From Streptomyces canus (GTDB lineage Bacteria; Actinomycetota; Actinomycetes; Streptomycetales; Streptomycetaceae), in assembly GCF_041435015.1 (NCBI RefSeq), contig NZ_CP107989.1:1426001-1490000 (forward strand): DNA of 64,000 bases, written 5' to 3'. Below are positions 25,266-34,622 of the stretch, in pieces. The notes beneath the pieces were generated by a model. It had not been told where the DNA came from, did no database searches, and saw nothing but the letters and a program-made list of their open reading frames with translations. Position 1 is the first letter of the stretch, and the number at the start of each line of letters is the position of its first letter. The position numbers and the translations under genes are program-made.

Positions 25266-27274
25266 CGGGACTCCACGAGTTGGGGAAGCCGGTCTTCGGA
25301 GACCTTGCGAGGGGCGGCCGGGGCCGCGGCGGCGGCCGCCTCGCGCCGGACGAAGCCGAGATAGCTGCCCCCCGCCCCCAGCACCAGGAAGAACATGCCG
25401 GCGAACATGGGGAAGCTCAGCGAGTCGAAGGTCGCGCTGCTGACCAGGGCGACCAGCGACGAGGCGAAGAACGCCTGCCCGAGTTCACGGTCGGACTCGG
25501 TGCGGGCGAGTCGGCGGATGGCGCCGCCGTGGTGGATGCCGGTGATGAACAGGACGAGCAGGGCGACGAGTCCGAGCGCCCCCATCTCGGCCAGGGTCAG
25601 CATGTACTGGTTGTCCGTGAAGAAGTACAGGTCCGGGGTGAAGGTGCCGAAGCCCCGCCCGAACAGCGGGTGTTCCTTCAGATAGGGCACGATCGCGCTG
25701 TACTTGACCGTACGGGCCTGGGTGCTGCTGTCGGAGTTGGACAGGAACGACGCGAACAGACCCGTGATCGTGCCGATCAGTCCGGGGACGAGCACCTTGA
25801 AGACGGCCACGGAGGCCGTCATCACGCCGATCGCGGCCCAGCGCCGGGCCGGCTTCCAGCGCGGCACCATCACCAGGGCCACCAGCAGCAGCCCGATGAT
25901 GGAGGTCCGTGACACGGACAGGGGCAGCGCACCGCCCATGAGCACCACCGGGGCCCAGCGGCGCAGGACGTGGCGGTGACGTCGTACGGGATCGAAGGCC
26001 TGCTGGATCGCGAAGGGCAGCAGGATCGCCAGCATGCCGGCGAACTCCAGCGGCTGGGCCGTGGTGGCCCGGGGCCGGGTGAAGGCGCCCCGGTCCATGG
26101 CGCTCACCTGGGCCACGCTGGTCTGCAGGCCGGGGATGTGGATGGAGTCGGCGATGTTGGTGGCCGCGAAGAAGTCGTAGAAGCCGATCGCGGCGACGAC
26201 GGACGCCAGGACGACCACCCGACGCATCAGGACGTCCAGCCGCCCGCGTTCCTGCATGGCCGCCGAGGTCAGGACGACGAGCGACACCCACACCAGGTAT
26301 CCGATGAGCCCGCGGTCGGCCCCGAGTACCTCCTGGTGCGAGCTCTCGCGCATCGCGTCCGCGATGTAGGCCATGAGGACGGCCGTGCCGAGCACGCACA
26401 TCGAGACGCGCACGAACCTGGTCCCCGGCGCGGGCAGGATCCGGCCGCCCAGCCAGGTCGCGAGGTACCACAACAGGCCGAGCAGGGCGAAGACGTTGGC
26501 CGGGGTGCCGACGCCGCCGAGCGCGGGCAGGGCCAGGTTCGAGGGGATGAAGAAGGCCAGCGCCAGATAGACGGTGAGGATCGCGGTGGCGTCGACGCGG
26601 CGGTTCAGCCAGCTCACCCGTTCGCGGGCGGGGGCCTGACGCGGCCGGGCGGGGGCCTTCCGGCGGCGGCGCACCACCGTGACGCCCTCCACCAGGATCG
26701 ACAGCAGGAACGCGCTGACGACACCCAGGATGACGACGGCCGCGATGCCCTGGTAACGGTTCTTGGACTCCGCCACCGGGGTCTGCGGCAGGACCACGGG
26801 GGCCGTCTGCACGAGATACGCGGGCGGCACCTTGGCGGCGGCCTGGAGGGCGTCGAGCTGCTCGCCCGCGAAGGCGGTCAGGATGTCGGTCTCCTTGAGC
26901 ACCTTCGCCCGGTCGGTCCCGGTGACACTGAGCACGAGCAGCGGGCTCTCGCTGTCCGGGGCGAACCCGGAGGTGTACGGGTCCGTGACGCCCCTGCTGT
27001 GCAGCTCCTTGGCCGCGTCGCTCGATTCGAGGGTCCTGATCAGCACGTCGGCCGTGACGATCAGCGAACCGCCCGCGTTCGAGATGGGGTTGCCGAAGGT
27101 GGGGGCCAGCCGGGCGACGGCCGAGGAGTCCAGCAGCGCGACCGAGCTCTGCGACTGGTAGGAGACCGGGACGGTCTCGTACAGATAAGCGCCGCCGAGC
27201 AGACTCAGCACGGTGAAGGGCACCATGAAGTACCACCGTCGGCACAGAATGGCCCATATCTCACCAATGCTCAC
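25262..27274 (-). CDS. Fused Wzz chain-length regulator and Wzy/O-antigen-ligase-like polymerase
   Basis: The 670-residue membrane protein begins with a Wzz-type domain (SIGEIWAILCRRWYFMVPFTVLSLLGGAYLYETVPVSYQSQSS, a first helix near 10-30 and a second near 180-200). It then continues into about ten helices. The second half has the O-antigen ligase/Wzy region HPLFGRGFGTFTPDLYFFTDNQYMLTLAEMGALGLVALLVLF. GTG 27274, 7 bp after AAAGGAGGA, is the clear start. A single protein would combine chain polymerisation with its length control. It is divergent from a third Wzz-like gene and coupled to the downstream GT. Confidence 0.85.
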   Translation of the reverse strand: MSIGEIWAILCRRWYFMVPFTVLSLLGGAYLYETVPVSYQSQSSVALLDSSAVARLAPTFGNPISNAGGSLIVTADVLIRTLESSDAAKELHSRGVTDPYTSGFAPDSESPLLVLSVTGTDRAKVLKETDILTAFAGEQLDALQAAAKVPPAYLVQTAPVVLPQTPVAESKNRYQGIAAVVILGVVSAFLLSILVEGVTVVRRRRKAPARPRQAPARERVSWLNRRVDATAILTVYLALAFFIPSNLALPALGGVGTPANVFALLGLLWYLATWLGGRILPAPGTRFVRVSMCVLGTAVLMAYIADAMRESSHQEVLGADRGLIGYLVWVSLVVLTSAAMQERGRLDVLMRRVVVLASVVAAIGFYDFFAATNIADSIHIPGLQTSVAQVSAMDRGAFTRPRATTAQPLEFAGMLAILLPFAIQQAFDPVRRHRHVLRRWAPVVLMGGALPLSVSRTSIIGLLLVALVMVPRWKPARRWAAIGVMTASVAVFKVLVPGLIGTITGLFASFLSNSDSSTQARTVKYSAIVPYLKEHPLFGRGFGTFTPDLYFFTDNQYMLTLAEMGALGLVALLVLFITGIHHGGAIRRLARTESDRELGQAFFASSLVALVSSATFDSLSFPMFAGMFFLVLGAGGSYLGFVRREAAAAAAPAAPRKVSEDRLPQLVESR

Positions 27275-27345
27275 GAACCATTCCTCCTTTCGGTGGCATC
27301 CGGCCACATGTCCTGCCAGTATCGGGGGCGACGGAAGGAACTCAC

Positions 27346-28008
27346 ATGTCGCCCGGGAACGTCGCCGATGCGCTGCTCCGCCGCTGGTACGTCCTGGTGG
27401 CGGCGCTGCTGTTGACGGCTGCCGGGGCCTACCACGTGGTGCGCCCCACTCCTCAGTACGTCGGCTCCGCGGTGGTGGTGCTCAAGCCGCCGGTGACGCA
27501 GAACCAGCCCAACCAGCTCACCAATCTCCAGCCGCCCCTCGCCGTGCTCTCCTACGGCGTCGTACGGCAGCTTGAATCGCCCGCGGGAACCAAGGAGTTG
27601 AAGGCGGCGGGCGTGCACGGGTCCTACCATCTCGTCCCCCGCAACAGCGGCACCAGCGCGACGCCCCGCTACCTGATCCCCTCCCTGCAGGTGCAGTCGC
27701 AGGCGTCCGGAGCCGAGGCCGCGGTGACGGCGGTGAGCCGCATCATCGACGTCTACACCCGGCACGTGGACGCGGTACAGAAGGCCGAGAAGGTCCCCGC
27801 GGGGGCGCGGATCACCGCGACCGTCCTGACCTCCCCGAGCGCCGCCCAGGTGCAGGGCGACAAGATGCGGGGGCTGGCCGGTACGGCCCTGCTGGGCGCG
27901 GCGGGCGGCATCGTCGGCGCGCTGTGGCTCGACCGGTATCTGCTGAGCCGCCGCAAGGACGCTCCGGGCCGGCGCCGTCGCACCGAGCCGGTGCCCGTGG
28001 TGAGCTGA
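27346..28008 (+). CDS. Wzz-like polysaccharide co-polymerase protein
   Basis: This 220-residue protein has a first membrane helix around residues 12-32 (RWYVLVAALLLTAAGAYHVV). The loop PTPQYVGSAVVVLKPPVTQNQPNQLTNLQP and a second helix near residues 177-195 complete a Wzz-like topology. A short, basic C-terminus follows and no kinase domain is present. It is a third Wzz-type protein in the locus, transcribed divergently from the fused Wzz-Wzy. Confidence 0.75.
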   Translation: MSPGNVADALLRRWYVLVAALLLTAAGAYHVVRPTPQYVGSAVVVLKPPVTQNQPNQLTNLQPPLAVLSYGVVRQLESPAGTKELKAAGVHGSYHLVPRNSGTSATPRYLIPSLQVQSQASGAEAAVTAVSRIIDVYTRHVDAVQKAEKVPAGARITATVLTSPSAAQVQGDKMRGLAGTALLGAAGGIVGALWLDRYLLSRRKDAPGRRRRTEPVPVVS

Positions 28009-28025
28009 GGGGAACGGGTGGTTCA

Positions 28026-29072
28026 TCAGATTCCGCGGCGCTTCCAGGACTCCCACCACAGCCACTCGCGCCCACGTTCGGCCACGGCCGACCACACCAG
28101 CGGCTGAAGGTACGGCATGGCCTGGGGGCCGATCCGCCGTCTGAGCCGCAGCGCACGGTACTCGGGCAGGGCCCGGTAGCCGGGCAGGCACTCCTCGGCG
28201 AACGCGACGCACTCGTCGACCGGGACGACGGCGGTACGTCCCCGGTCGTAGGCCCGGTAGGCGCGGCGCAGCGCGAAGCGGGCGAGCCGGGTGTGGACCT
28301 GGTCGGCCAGGCGGTCGGCGTCGGGCAGCCGGTCGGCGCATTTGGTGAGCACCGAGTCGAAGGCCACGAGCCGCTGGCGCAGGTCGTCCAGTTGGCCGCC
28401 GAAGTCGACGGTGGACATGTTCTTGCCGTGGACGCGGTAGAAGGCCTGGTCGGCGCCCCGTATGTAGCCCACGTCGGCGTGCGCGGCGAGCCGCATCCAC
28501 ATCTCGATGTCGCCGGCGTGGGGCAGCGCGGGGTCGTAGCCGCCGACGGTGCGCTGGAGGCTGGTGCGCACGACGACCTCCGGCGAGGTGATGCAGCCGG
28601 TGCCTTCGCGAAAGCGCCGGTCCAGCCACCAGTGGCCGGGGTAGACGACCGAACCGGTGCTCCGGGTACGGGCCTCGGGCAGCGGGCCGCCGTGCTGGAA
28701 GCGCAGGGGGCGCCCGTAGGCGAAGCCCGCCTCCGGGTGGGCGTCGAGGAGGGCTGCCGCCCGTACCAGCGCGCCCGGGACCAGCCGGTCGTCGGCGGAC
28801 AGGAGGGCCACGTAGTCGCCGTCGGCCCAGTCCAGCAGGCCTTCGTTGTACGTGGCGATGTGGCCCTTGTTGGTCTCGTGGACGTGGACCTCGATCCGCG
28901 GGTCGGAGGCCGCCAGTTTCTGCGCGACCTCCGCCGAGTCGTCGGGCGAGGCGTCGTCGATGATGAGCACCCGGACGTCGACGCCGTCCTGCTCGTCCAG
29001 GACGCTGCTGACACAGTCGGCGAGGAAGTGGCCGTACTTGTAGCAGGGGATCACAACACTGACGGTGCTCAT
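28026..29072 (-). CDS. Family 2 glycosyltransferase with C-terminal helical extension
   Basis: The 348-residue enzyme has the GT2 core VSVVIPCYKYGHFLADCVSSVLDE. It is followed by VLIIDDASPDDSAEVAQKLA, NKGHIATYNEGL and DYVALLSADDRLVPGALV, with the DD motif at LSADD. YDPALPHAGDIEMWMRLAAH follows. The last roughly 120 residues are helical and basic and may set the acceptor. It is the last gene of the long minus-strand operon that starts at 39304. Confidence 0.82.
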   Translation of the reverse strand: MSTVSVVIPCYKYGHFLADCVSSVLDEQDGVDVRVLIIDDASPDDSAEVAQKLAASDPRIEVHVHETNKGHIATYNEGLLDWADGDYVALLSADDRLVPGALVRAAALLDAHPEAGFAYGRPLRFQHGGPLPEARTRSTGSVVYPGHWWLDRRFREGTGCITSPEVVVRTSLQRTVGGYDPALPHAGDIEMWMRLAAHADVGYIRGADQAFYRVHGKNMSTVDFGGQLDDLRQRLVAFDSVLTKCADRLPDADRLADQVHTRLARFALRRAYRAYDRGRTAVVPVDECVAFAEECLPGYRALPEYRALRLRRRIGPQAMPYLQPLVWSAVAERGREWLWWESWKRRGI

Positions 29073-29146
29073 CTGTGGGGAAGCCAATCCCCGGTGGCGG
29101 TCCGCGCCGGGCTCGGCGCGGACCACCACCGGTGGGTTCTGGTCGG

Positions 29147-32100
29147 TCAGTTCTTCTTCTTGCGGACGGTCGTCTTGCTGGTCAGGGTCCAGGTCTGGGA
29201 CTTCACCGTGTGGCCCTTCTTGTCCCGGGCCTTGACGCCGACCTTGAACCGGGTGCCGTCCGGCAGCGGGGACGACAGGTGGACGGACACCTTGTGGGTG
29301 GCCCTGTTGTAGGAGGTGACGGCCGTGACGTGGAGCTTCTTGGCGGCCTTGGAGCCGCTCAGGATGGTCACGGTCGCCTTGACGGACGACAGCTTGGTCG
29401 AGGCGGGCAGGGTCGTGACGAGGGGGCTCGTCGCGTCGGCGGTGTGCGCCAGCGAGGACGCTGTCACCTCCGAGGCGTTGGCCGTCGCCAGGGACGCGCT
29501 CGGGTCGTCGGCGGTGAAGACCGGGCCGACCCAGTAGTTCGCGGATCCGTAGGAGCCGTTCGGGAAGGCCGCCGAACTGCCGTACCGGTAGAGCCCGTTG
29601 TGGTGGGCGCTGGTGTCGGCCGTGGCCGTGAGCGGATACGACTGGTGGGCTGCCGTGAAGTAGCCACCGTCCACCGCGTAGTTGCCGTTCGGCGCGTGGT
29701 AGGAGGCGACGTAGGCGGTGCCTGCGGTGACGGCCACCGGGGTGGCGAAGGTCATCGTCTGCCAGCCGGATGCCGACTCGGTGGTGAAGGTGCCGGTGGC
29801 GAGCAGCGTGCCGTCGTCGGACCACAGGCTGCCGGTGTGGGTGCCGGTGTTGGTCGCGCCCTTGTAGAACGTGACACCGGTGATCCAGCCGTCCGCCGAG
29901 GAGATGAACCGGGTGCCGAGTTCGACCGAGTTGCCGTCACCGGTGACGGCGGCGGTGGCCGGGGTGGCGGAGGCGCTCCACAGGGTGCAGGGGCAGGTGA
30001 CCGCCGGCGGCTGGGAACTGGTGGTGAAGCTCCAGGTAACTGGGTCCGCCATTTCGTTGCCCCACAGGTCGGAGGCCTGGACGGACGCGGTGTACGTGGT
30101 GTGCAGTGCCAGCTCGGTCGACGGGGTGAAGGTCGCCTTGTTCGACGCGGGAAGCGTCTTGGTGCCCGGCACGGTGTTGCCGTCCGGGTCCTTCACGGTG
30201 AACGTCAGGCTGTCGACGTCGATGGCGTGGTCGAAGACGGCCGACACCGGTGCCGTGATCGACGTACCGGTCGCGCCGGACGTCGGCGAGGTGGAGGTGA
30301 CGGCCGGCGGGGTCGTGCTGGCCGTCGAGGTGTCCAGCACCACGTCGACCCAGTAGTTGCTGCCGGAGGACGCCGAGGACGGGAAGGCGCTGGTCGAGCT
30401 GTAGCGGTAGACGCCGTTGCCGCCGTCGGTGCCGGACTGGAGTCCGGTGAGCGGGGCGAGGCCCGCGGCCTTGTCGGAGAAGTAGCCGCCGTCGTAGGAG
30501 TATCCGCCGTTGGGGGCGAAGTACGAGGCGACGTAGGTGGTGTTGGCCTTGACGGTCACCGGGGTGGAGAAGTTCAGCTGCTGCCAGCCGGAGGCCGTCT
30601 CGCTGCTGAAGGTGCCGGTGGCCAGACGGGTGCCGGAGGCGCTCCACAGGCTGCCGGTGTGGGTGCCGGTGTTGGCCGGCGACTTGTAGAAGCGGACACC
30701 GGTGATCGAACCGGCCACCGTGGTACGGAACTTGACGCCGAGCTCCAGGGAGCTGCCGTCACCCGCGTTGACGGTGCCGGGGACGGCCGAGGCCGGCCAG
30801 ATGGTGCAGGGGCAGGCCTGGGGGCCGACGGTGAGCGCGACGGTGGTGGTGGAGCCGATGTTGACGCTGTCGTCCACCGCGCGGACCTTGATCGACGCCG
30901 AGCCCGGGGTCGTCGGGGTCCACGTGTAGCTCCAGGACGTGAGGCCGGTGGCGGCGTTCCACGTCGACCCGCCGTCCGTGGACACCTCCACGCGGGCCAC
31001 CACGCCACCGGAGTCGGAGGCGGTGCCCTTGATGGTGACCGGCTTCAGCGCCGGGACGGTGGTCCCGGAGGCCGGACTGGTCACGGTGACGGCCGGCCCG
31101 GTGGTGTCGGTGGAGGCCGTGGCGGCGACGAGGTTGCTCTGCCGGGTGAGCGGCTGGACGCCCATGTCGGCGAGGATGTTCACGGTCGCCTGCTGCATAC
31201 GGGCGTCCTCGGTGACCACCGTGTCCGCGGGGTCGTAGGTCGGCAGGTTGGTCAGGCCCCACGACCACTGCACGGTTCCCGCCCCGAACACCAGGGCTCC
31301 GGAGTCCTGGTCGCGGAACTCGACGAGATTGTGCGTCGCGGTGCCGTTGCCGTACATGTTGCCCCAGTCGAGGCGGTACTTCCCGTCGTTGATGTCCACC
31401 GTCGTGGACGACAGGTCGATCGCGCCGGCCGGTCTGGTGCTGTTGGAGATGTCGCTGTCCCACTCGTAACCGAGCGTCCCGGTCGGGAAGGTGGCCGTCT
31501 GGCTCGCCGTGAGGTTCGCGATGGAGGTGCCCCGCCACAGCCGGTTCTTGCCGTACGAACCGGGGACGGTGATGGCGTCGGAGCGGTAGCCGTTCACCGT
31601 GAACATGGAGCCGGTGAGGATGTTCGGCGGCTGGTAGGTCTGGCCGTAGTTCGTGCTGGCGGGGTCCATCCAGGTGCCGGTCCACTCGCCGCTGGGGTCG
31701 GCGATGCCGTTGTTCTGGGCCATCTTGGTCATCTTGTAGCAGACCAGGGTGCGGTTGGCGGTGCTGGTGCCGTCGATGCTGGGCGTCAGACGGGTCTTCC
31801 AGAACACCTCGTTGCCGCTGAAGAAGGCCTGCCGGACGCCTGCCTTCCGGGCCGCCAGGACGTTGCTGTACTGGCTCTGCGTCCAGTACTCGTCATGGCC
31901 CGAGGACATGTACACCTTGTGCTTCTTCAGCAGGGTGGCGCCGTTGGTCGACACGTCCACGCCGGAGAGATAGCTGACGTCGTAGCCGTTGCGCTCCAGC
32001 CAGGACAGCATCATGAACTCGGAGCCGTAGATGCCGTTGTCGCCGCCGATGTCCAGCGGGCGGTTGTAGCTGACCTCGTAGGCGCGGCCGTCGGGCGCGG

Positions 32101-32746
32101 GCCCGGTGCCGCCGTAGAGGTCCTGGCCGCCGTAGTCGTTGTACGCCTGCCAGGTCTGGTCGCTGGTCTGCACGACGACGTCGGAGGTGCTGGAGTCCTT
32201 GCGGACGACGAACGGGTACGGCATCAGGCCGTCGCCGTCGTTCTGCGTCAGGTTCGCGATGTACAGGCCGGACACGGCGTCACTGGGCACGGTCCAGTTC
32301 GCGGTCACGGGCCAGTTGCCGCAGTCGACCAGGCCGGTGGCGGCCTTGGTGGTGCAACTGGCGGCCTTGGACGTGTAGTTGGCCGGGTAGGTCACCGCTG
32401 CCTGGGCCGCGGTCGACATCAGGCGCGCACCGTCGCCGCCGTACCAGCCGAGGCGGTAGATCTCGACGTGGTAGGAGACCGGCGACTGGATCTTGAACTG
32501 GACGGTGTCTCCGGCCTGGACGCTCTCCTTGGTGGAGAACCCCTTGATGTCACCGTAGGCGTTGGGCGAGAACCAGTCGGACTTGGGGCTGCCCGTCTTG
32601 CTGTTCTCGCAGACGATCGGGTTCGAGCCCGTTCCGCAAGGATCGGAAGCCGCCTGGGCGATCCCGGCCTGCGGGAGCACCGCCCATATCAACGCGGCTA
32701 TGACGGCGAGGCGGCCGCCCCGGAGCCGTCTGCTCCATCTGTTCAT
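29147..32746 (-). CDS. Large secreted multi-domain protein (DMFase-beta-like, two DUF4082, Ig-like)
   Basis: The 1199-residue precursor has a Sec signal (residues 1-33, ending AQA). Residues about 60-540 resemble the N,N-dimethylformamidase beta-subunit C-terminal region, with SSGHDEYWTQSQYSNVLAARKAGV near 281-304. An Ig-like segment (about 550-655) is followed by a DUF4082 domain (about 660-815), a Big_5-like Ig domain (about 820-915) and a second DUF4082 (about 925-1075). A Lys/Arg-rich tail ends in TTVRKKKN. DUF4082 units start with the paired ACPCTIWPAS and TCPCTLWSAS. The catalytic status of the first domain is uncertain. It is embedded in the sugar operon, suggesting a surface role on the polymer. 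Confidence 0.8.
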   Translation of the reverse strand: MNRWSRRLRGGRLAVIAALIWAVLPQAGIAQAASDPCGTGSNPIVCENSKTGSPKSDWFSPNAYGDIKGFSTKESVQAGDTVQFKIQSPVSYHVEIYRLGWYGGDGARLMSTAAQAAVTYPANYTSKAASCTTKAATGLVDCGNWPVTANWTVPSDAVSGLYIANLTQNDGDGLMPYPFVVRKDSSTSDVVVQTSDQTWQAYNDYGGQDLYGGTGPAPDGRAYEVSYNRPLDIGGDNGIYGSEFMMLSWLERNGYDVSYLSGVDVSTNGATLLKKHKVYMSSGHDEYWTQSQYSNVLAARKAGVRQAFFSGNEVFWKTRLTPSIDGTSTANRTLVCYKMTKMAQNNGIADPSGEWTGTWMDPASTNYGQTYQPPNILTGSMFTVNGYRSDAITVPGSYGKNRLWRGTSIANLTASQTATFPTGTLGYEWDSDISNSTRPAGAIDLSSTTVDINDGKYRLDWGNMYGNGTATHNLVEFRDQDSGALVFGAGTVQWSWGLTNLPTYDPADTVVTEDARMQQATVNILADMGVQPLTRQSNLVAATASTDTTGPAVTVTSPASGTTVPALKPVTIKGTASDSGGVVARVEVSTDGGSTWNAATGLTSWSYTWTPTTPGSASIKVRAVDDSVNIGSTTTVALTVGPQACPCTIWPASAVPGTVNAGDGSSLELGVKFRTTVAGSITGVRFYKSPANTGTHTGSLWSASGTRLATGTFSSETASGWQQLNFSTPVTVKANTTYVASYFAPNGGYSYDGGYFSDKAAGLAPLTGLQSGTDGGNGVYRYSSTSAFPSSASSGSNYWVDVVLDTSTASTTPPAVTSTSPTSGATGTSITAPVSAVFDHAIDVDSLTFTVKDPDGNTVPGTKTLPASNKATFTPSTELALHTTYTASVQASDLWGNEMADPVTWSFTTSSQPPAVTCPCTLWSASATPATAAVTGDGNSVELGTRFISSADGWITGVTFYKGATNTGTHTGSLWSDDGTLLATGTFTTESASGWQTMTFATPVAVTAGTAYVASYHAPNGNYAVDGGYFTAAHQSYPLTATADTSAHHNGLYRYGSSAAFPNGSYGSANYWVGPVFTADDPSASLATANASEVTASSLAHTADATSPLVTTLPASTKLSSVKATVTILSGSKAAKKLHVTAVTSYNRATHKVSVHLSSPLPDGTRFKVGVKARDKKGHTVKSQTWTLTSKTTVRKKKN

Positions 32747-32817
32747 GTGTACCTCTCAGCGGTGCTGTGCAGGACCGACCCGGAAGTCGGGGGTGAGGCG
32801 TGTGGTGAGGGGACCGA

Positions 32818-33936
32818 TCAGCCTCGGAGCGCTTCGGCGAGCGCGGCCACGACCCGTTGCTGCTGGTCGGGGGTGATCTGGGGGTAGAGCGGAAGCGACA
32901 GGATCCGCTCCGCCGCCTTCTCGGCGTGCGGGAAGTCGCCCGGGACGTGGCCGAGATGCCGGTACGCCGGGGTGAGATGGACCGGAGCGGGATAGTGCAC
33001 GCCCGCACCGATGCCCTCGGCGTTGAGCTTGCCGACGATGTCGTCGCGGTCGGATCCGTCGACCTGGACGACGTACAGGTGCCAGACGTGGACGTTGCCG
33101 GCCTCGGTGGTCGGGAGCACGACCTGTCCGGTGGCCGCCAGGTCGGCGAGCAGCTCGTCGTAGCGGGCGGCGGCCGCCCGGCGGGCCGCGTTGCCGTCCG
33201 CCAGCCGCCTGAGCTTGGCCCGCAGGACGACGGCCTGGAGTCCGTCGAGGCGGCTGTTGAACCCGGGGACGTCATGGCGGTACTTGGCGACCCCGCCGTG
33301 GTTGGCGATCGCCCGAACCAGACCGGTGAGTTCCTCGTCGTCGGTCAGCACCGCGCCGGCGTCGCCGTAGGCGCCGAGGTTCTTGCCGGGGTAGAAGCTC
33401 GTGGCCGCGACGGTGCCGCTGCCCGGCGACCGGCCGTCGCGGGTCGCGCCCTGGCACTGGGCGGCGTCCTCCACGACCCGTACCCCGTCGGGCAGTCGGG
33501 CGGCCAGGTCGGTCACCTCGGCCATCTGCCCGTACAGGTGGACCGGCACGACCGCGCGGGTGGCCGGGCCGATCGCGTCCAACGCCTTCTGAGGGTCGAG
33601 GAGATGGCTGTCGGGCAGGCAGTCCGCCAGGACCGGGCGCGCGCCGATGCGGGCGACCGCGCCCACGGTGGCGATGAAGGTGTTGGCGGGCACCACGACC
33701 TCGTCGCCGGGGTTCACCCCGCTCGCGCGCAGGGCGAGTTCGACGGCATCGGTACCGTTGGCGACGCCGACGCAGTGGGCGACGTCGCCGAAGTCGGCGT
33801 ATTCGCGCTCGAATCGGCGCACCTCGTCGCCGCCGACGAACGCGGTGTTCGCCAGGATCCGGTCGAATCCGGCCCGGACCTCGTCGGCGACCTCTTCGTG
33901 GGCCGCCTTGAGGTCCACAAGCGGAATCTGGTTCAT
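32818..33936 (-). CDS. DegT/DnrJ/EryC1 aminotransferase (WbpE-like)
   Basis: The 372-residue PLP enzyme shows IPLVDLKAAHEEV, VANGTDAVELALRASGVNPGDEVVVPANTFIAT and VVEDAAQCQGA. The Schiff-base lysine is in FYPGKNLGAYGDAGAV (about residue 186). NSRLDGLQAVVLRAKL and GVHYPAPVHLTPAY close the picture. The ANTFIA and SFYPGKNLGAYG wording is that of WbpE/QdtB-type sugar aminotransferases, which act on 3-keto sugars. It is the best candidate for the WbpE step here. It overlaps the next gene by ATGA. Confidence 0.85.
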   Translation of the reverse strand: MNQIPLVDLKAAHEEVADEVRAGFDRILANTAFVGGDEVRRFEREYADFGDVAHCVGVANGTDAVELALRASGVNPGDEVVVPANTFIATVGAVARIGARPVLADCLPDSHLLDPQKALDAIGPATRAVVPVHLYGQMAEVTDLAARLPDGVRVVEDAAQCQGATRDGRSPGSGTVAATSFYPGKNLGAYGDAGAVLTDDEELTGLVRAIANHGGVAKYRHDVPGFNSRLDGLQAVVLRAKLRRLADGNAARRAAAARYDELLADLAATGQVVLPTTEAGNVHVWHLYVVQVDGSDRDDIVGKLNAEGIGAGVHYPAPVHLTPAYRHLGHVPGDFPHAEKAAERILSLPLYPQITPDQQQRVVAALAEALRG

Positions 33937-34622
33937 GTCAGCGGTCCCCCCACTGTTCTGTTGGCAAGTTCGTTCAGCGCCGGCTCCCCCGCCGCGCGCA
34001 GCCGCCGGGCCGGGCTCCCCACCCAGATCTCGCCCGGCGGGACGTCACCGAGTACGGCACTCCCCATGCCGATCTGTGACCAGGCACCCACCGTGGTGCC
34101 CTCCCGGACCAGAGCGCCGGAGCCCACATAGGCGCCCCGCTCCAGCCGTGCTCCCCCGCCCAGGCGGACTCCGGACGTGAGCGTCACGTAGTCCTCGACG
34201 ACGTCGTCATGGGTGAGGACGACCTGCGGCATCACCGCGACATGCGCGCCGACCCGCACGGCGGCGGTCAGGACGCAGTGCGCGAGCAGGACCGAGCCGG
34301 GGCCGACCTCGGAGGTCGCCGACACCACCGCGGTCGGGTGGACCACGGTGGCGTAGCGGCCTTCGGGCAGGCCGAACCTGCGGACCAGCCGGGCCCGGAC
34401 CGCGTAGTCGCGCGGGTTGCCCACGCAGACCACCACCCGCGCCTCGGACAGGTCGTTCACCAGGTCGCAGCCGCCCAGGACGGGCACCCCGTCCACGTCG
34501 GTGCCGTGCAGGTCGGCGTTGTCGTCGAGGTGCCCGAGCAGCGTGAAATCGCCGGCGTCCCGTACGGCCTGCGCGGTCTCCCGGGCGAAGCCGCCCGCCC
34601 CGACGATCACCAGTTCGTTCAT
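33933..34622 (-). CDS. NeuD/PglD-type sugar O/N-acetyltransferase
   Basis: The 229-residue protein has an N-terminal Rossmann-like UDP-sugar binding part (LVIVGAGGFARETAQAVRDAG) and then hexapeptide repeats (VVSATSEVGPGSVLLAHCVLTAAVRVGAHVAVMPQVVLTHD). This is the PglD/NeuD organisation of acetyl-CoA dependent amino-sugar acetyltransferases. Its position between two DegT genes with 4-bp overlaps on both sides supports a second amino-sugar step. Confidence 0.82.
   Translation of the reverse strand: MNELVIVGAGGFARETAQAVRDAGDFTLLGHLDDNADLHGTDVDGVPVLGGCDLVNDLSEARVVVCVGNPRDYAVRARLVRRFGLPEGRYATVVHPTAVVSATSEVGPGSVLLAHCVLTAAVRVGAHVAVMPQVVLTHDDVVEDYVTLTSGVRLGGGARLERGAYVGSGALVREGTTVGAWSQIGMGSAVLGDVPPGEIWVGSPARRLRAAGEPALNELANRTVGGPLT

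Noticed and set aside
29075..32887. A 1270-codon open frame antisense to the large secreted protein gene
   Set aside because: GC-rich third positions keep the antisense frame open. Its translation is Gly/Val/Arg-rich with no domain, whereas the opposite strand has a signal peptide and recognised domains.
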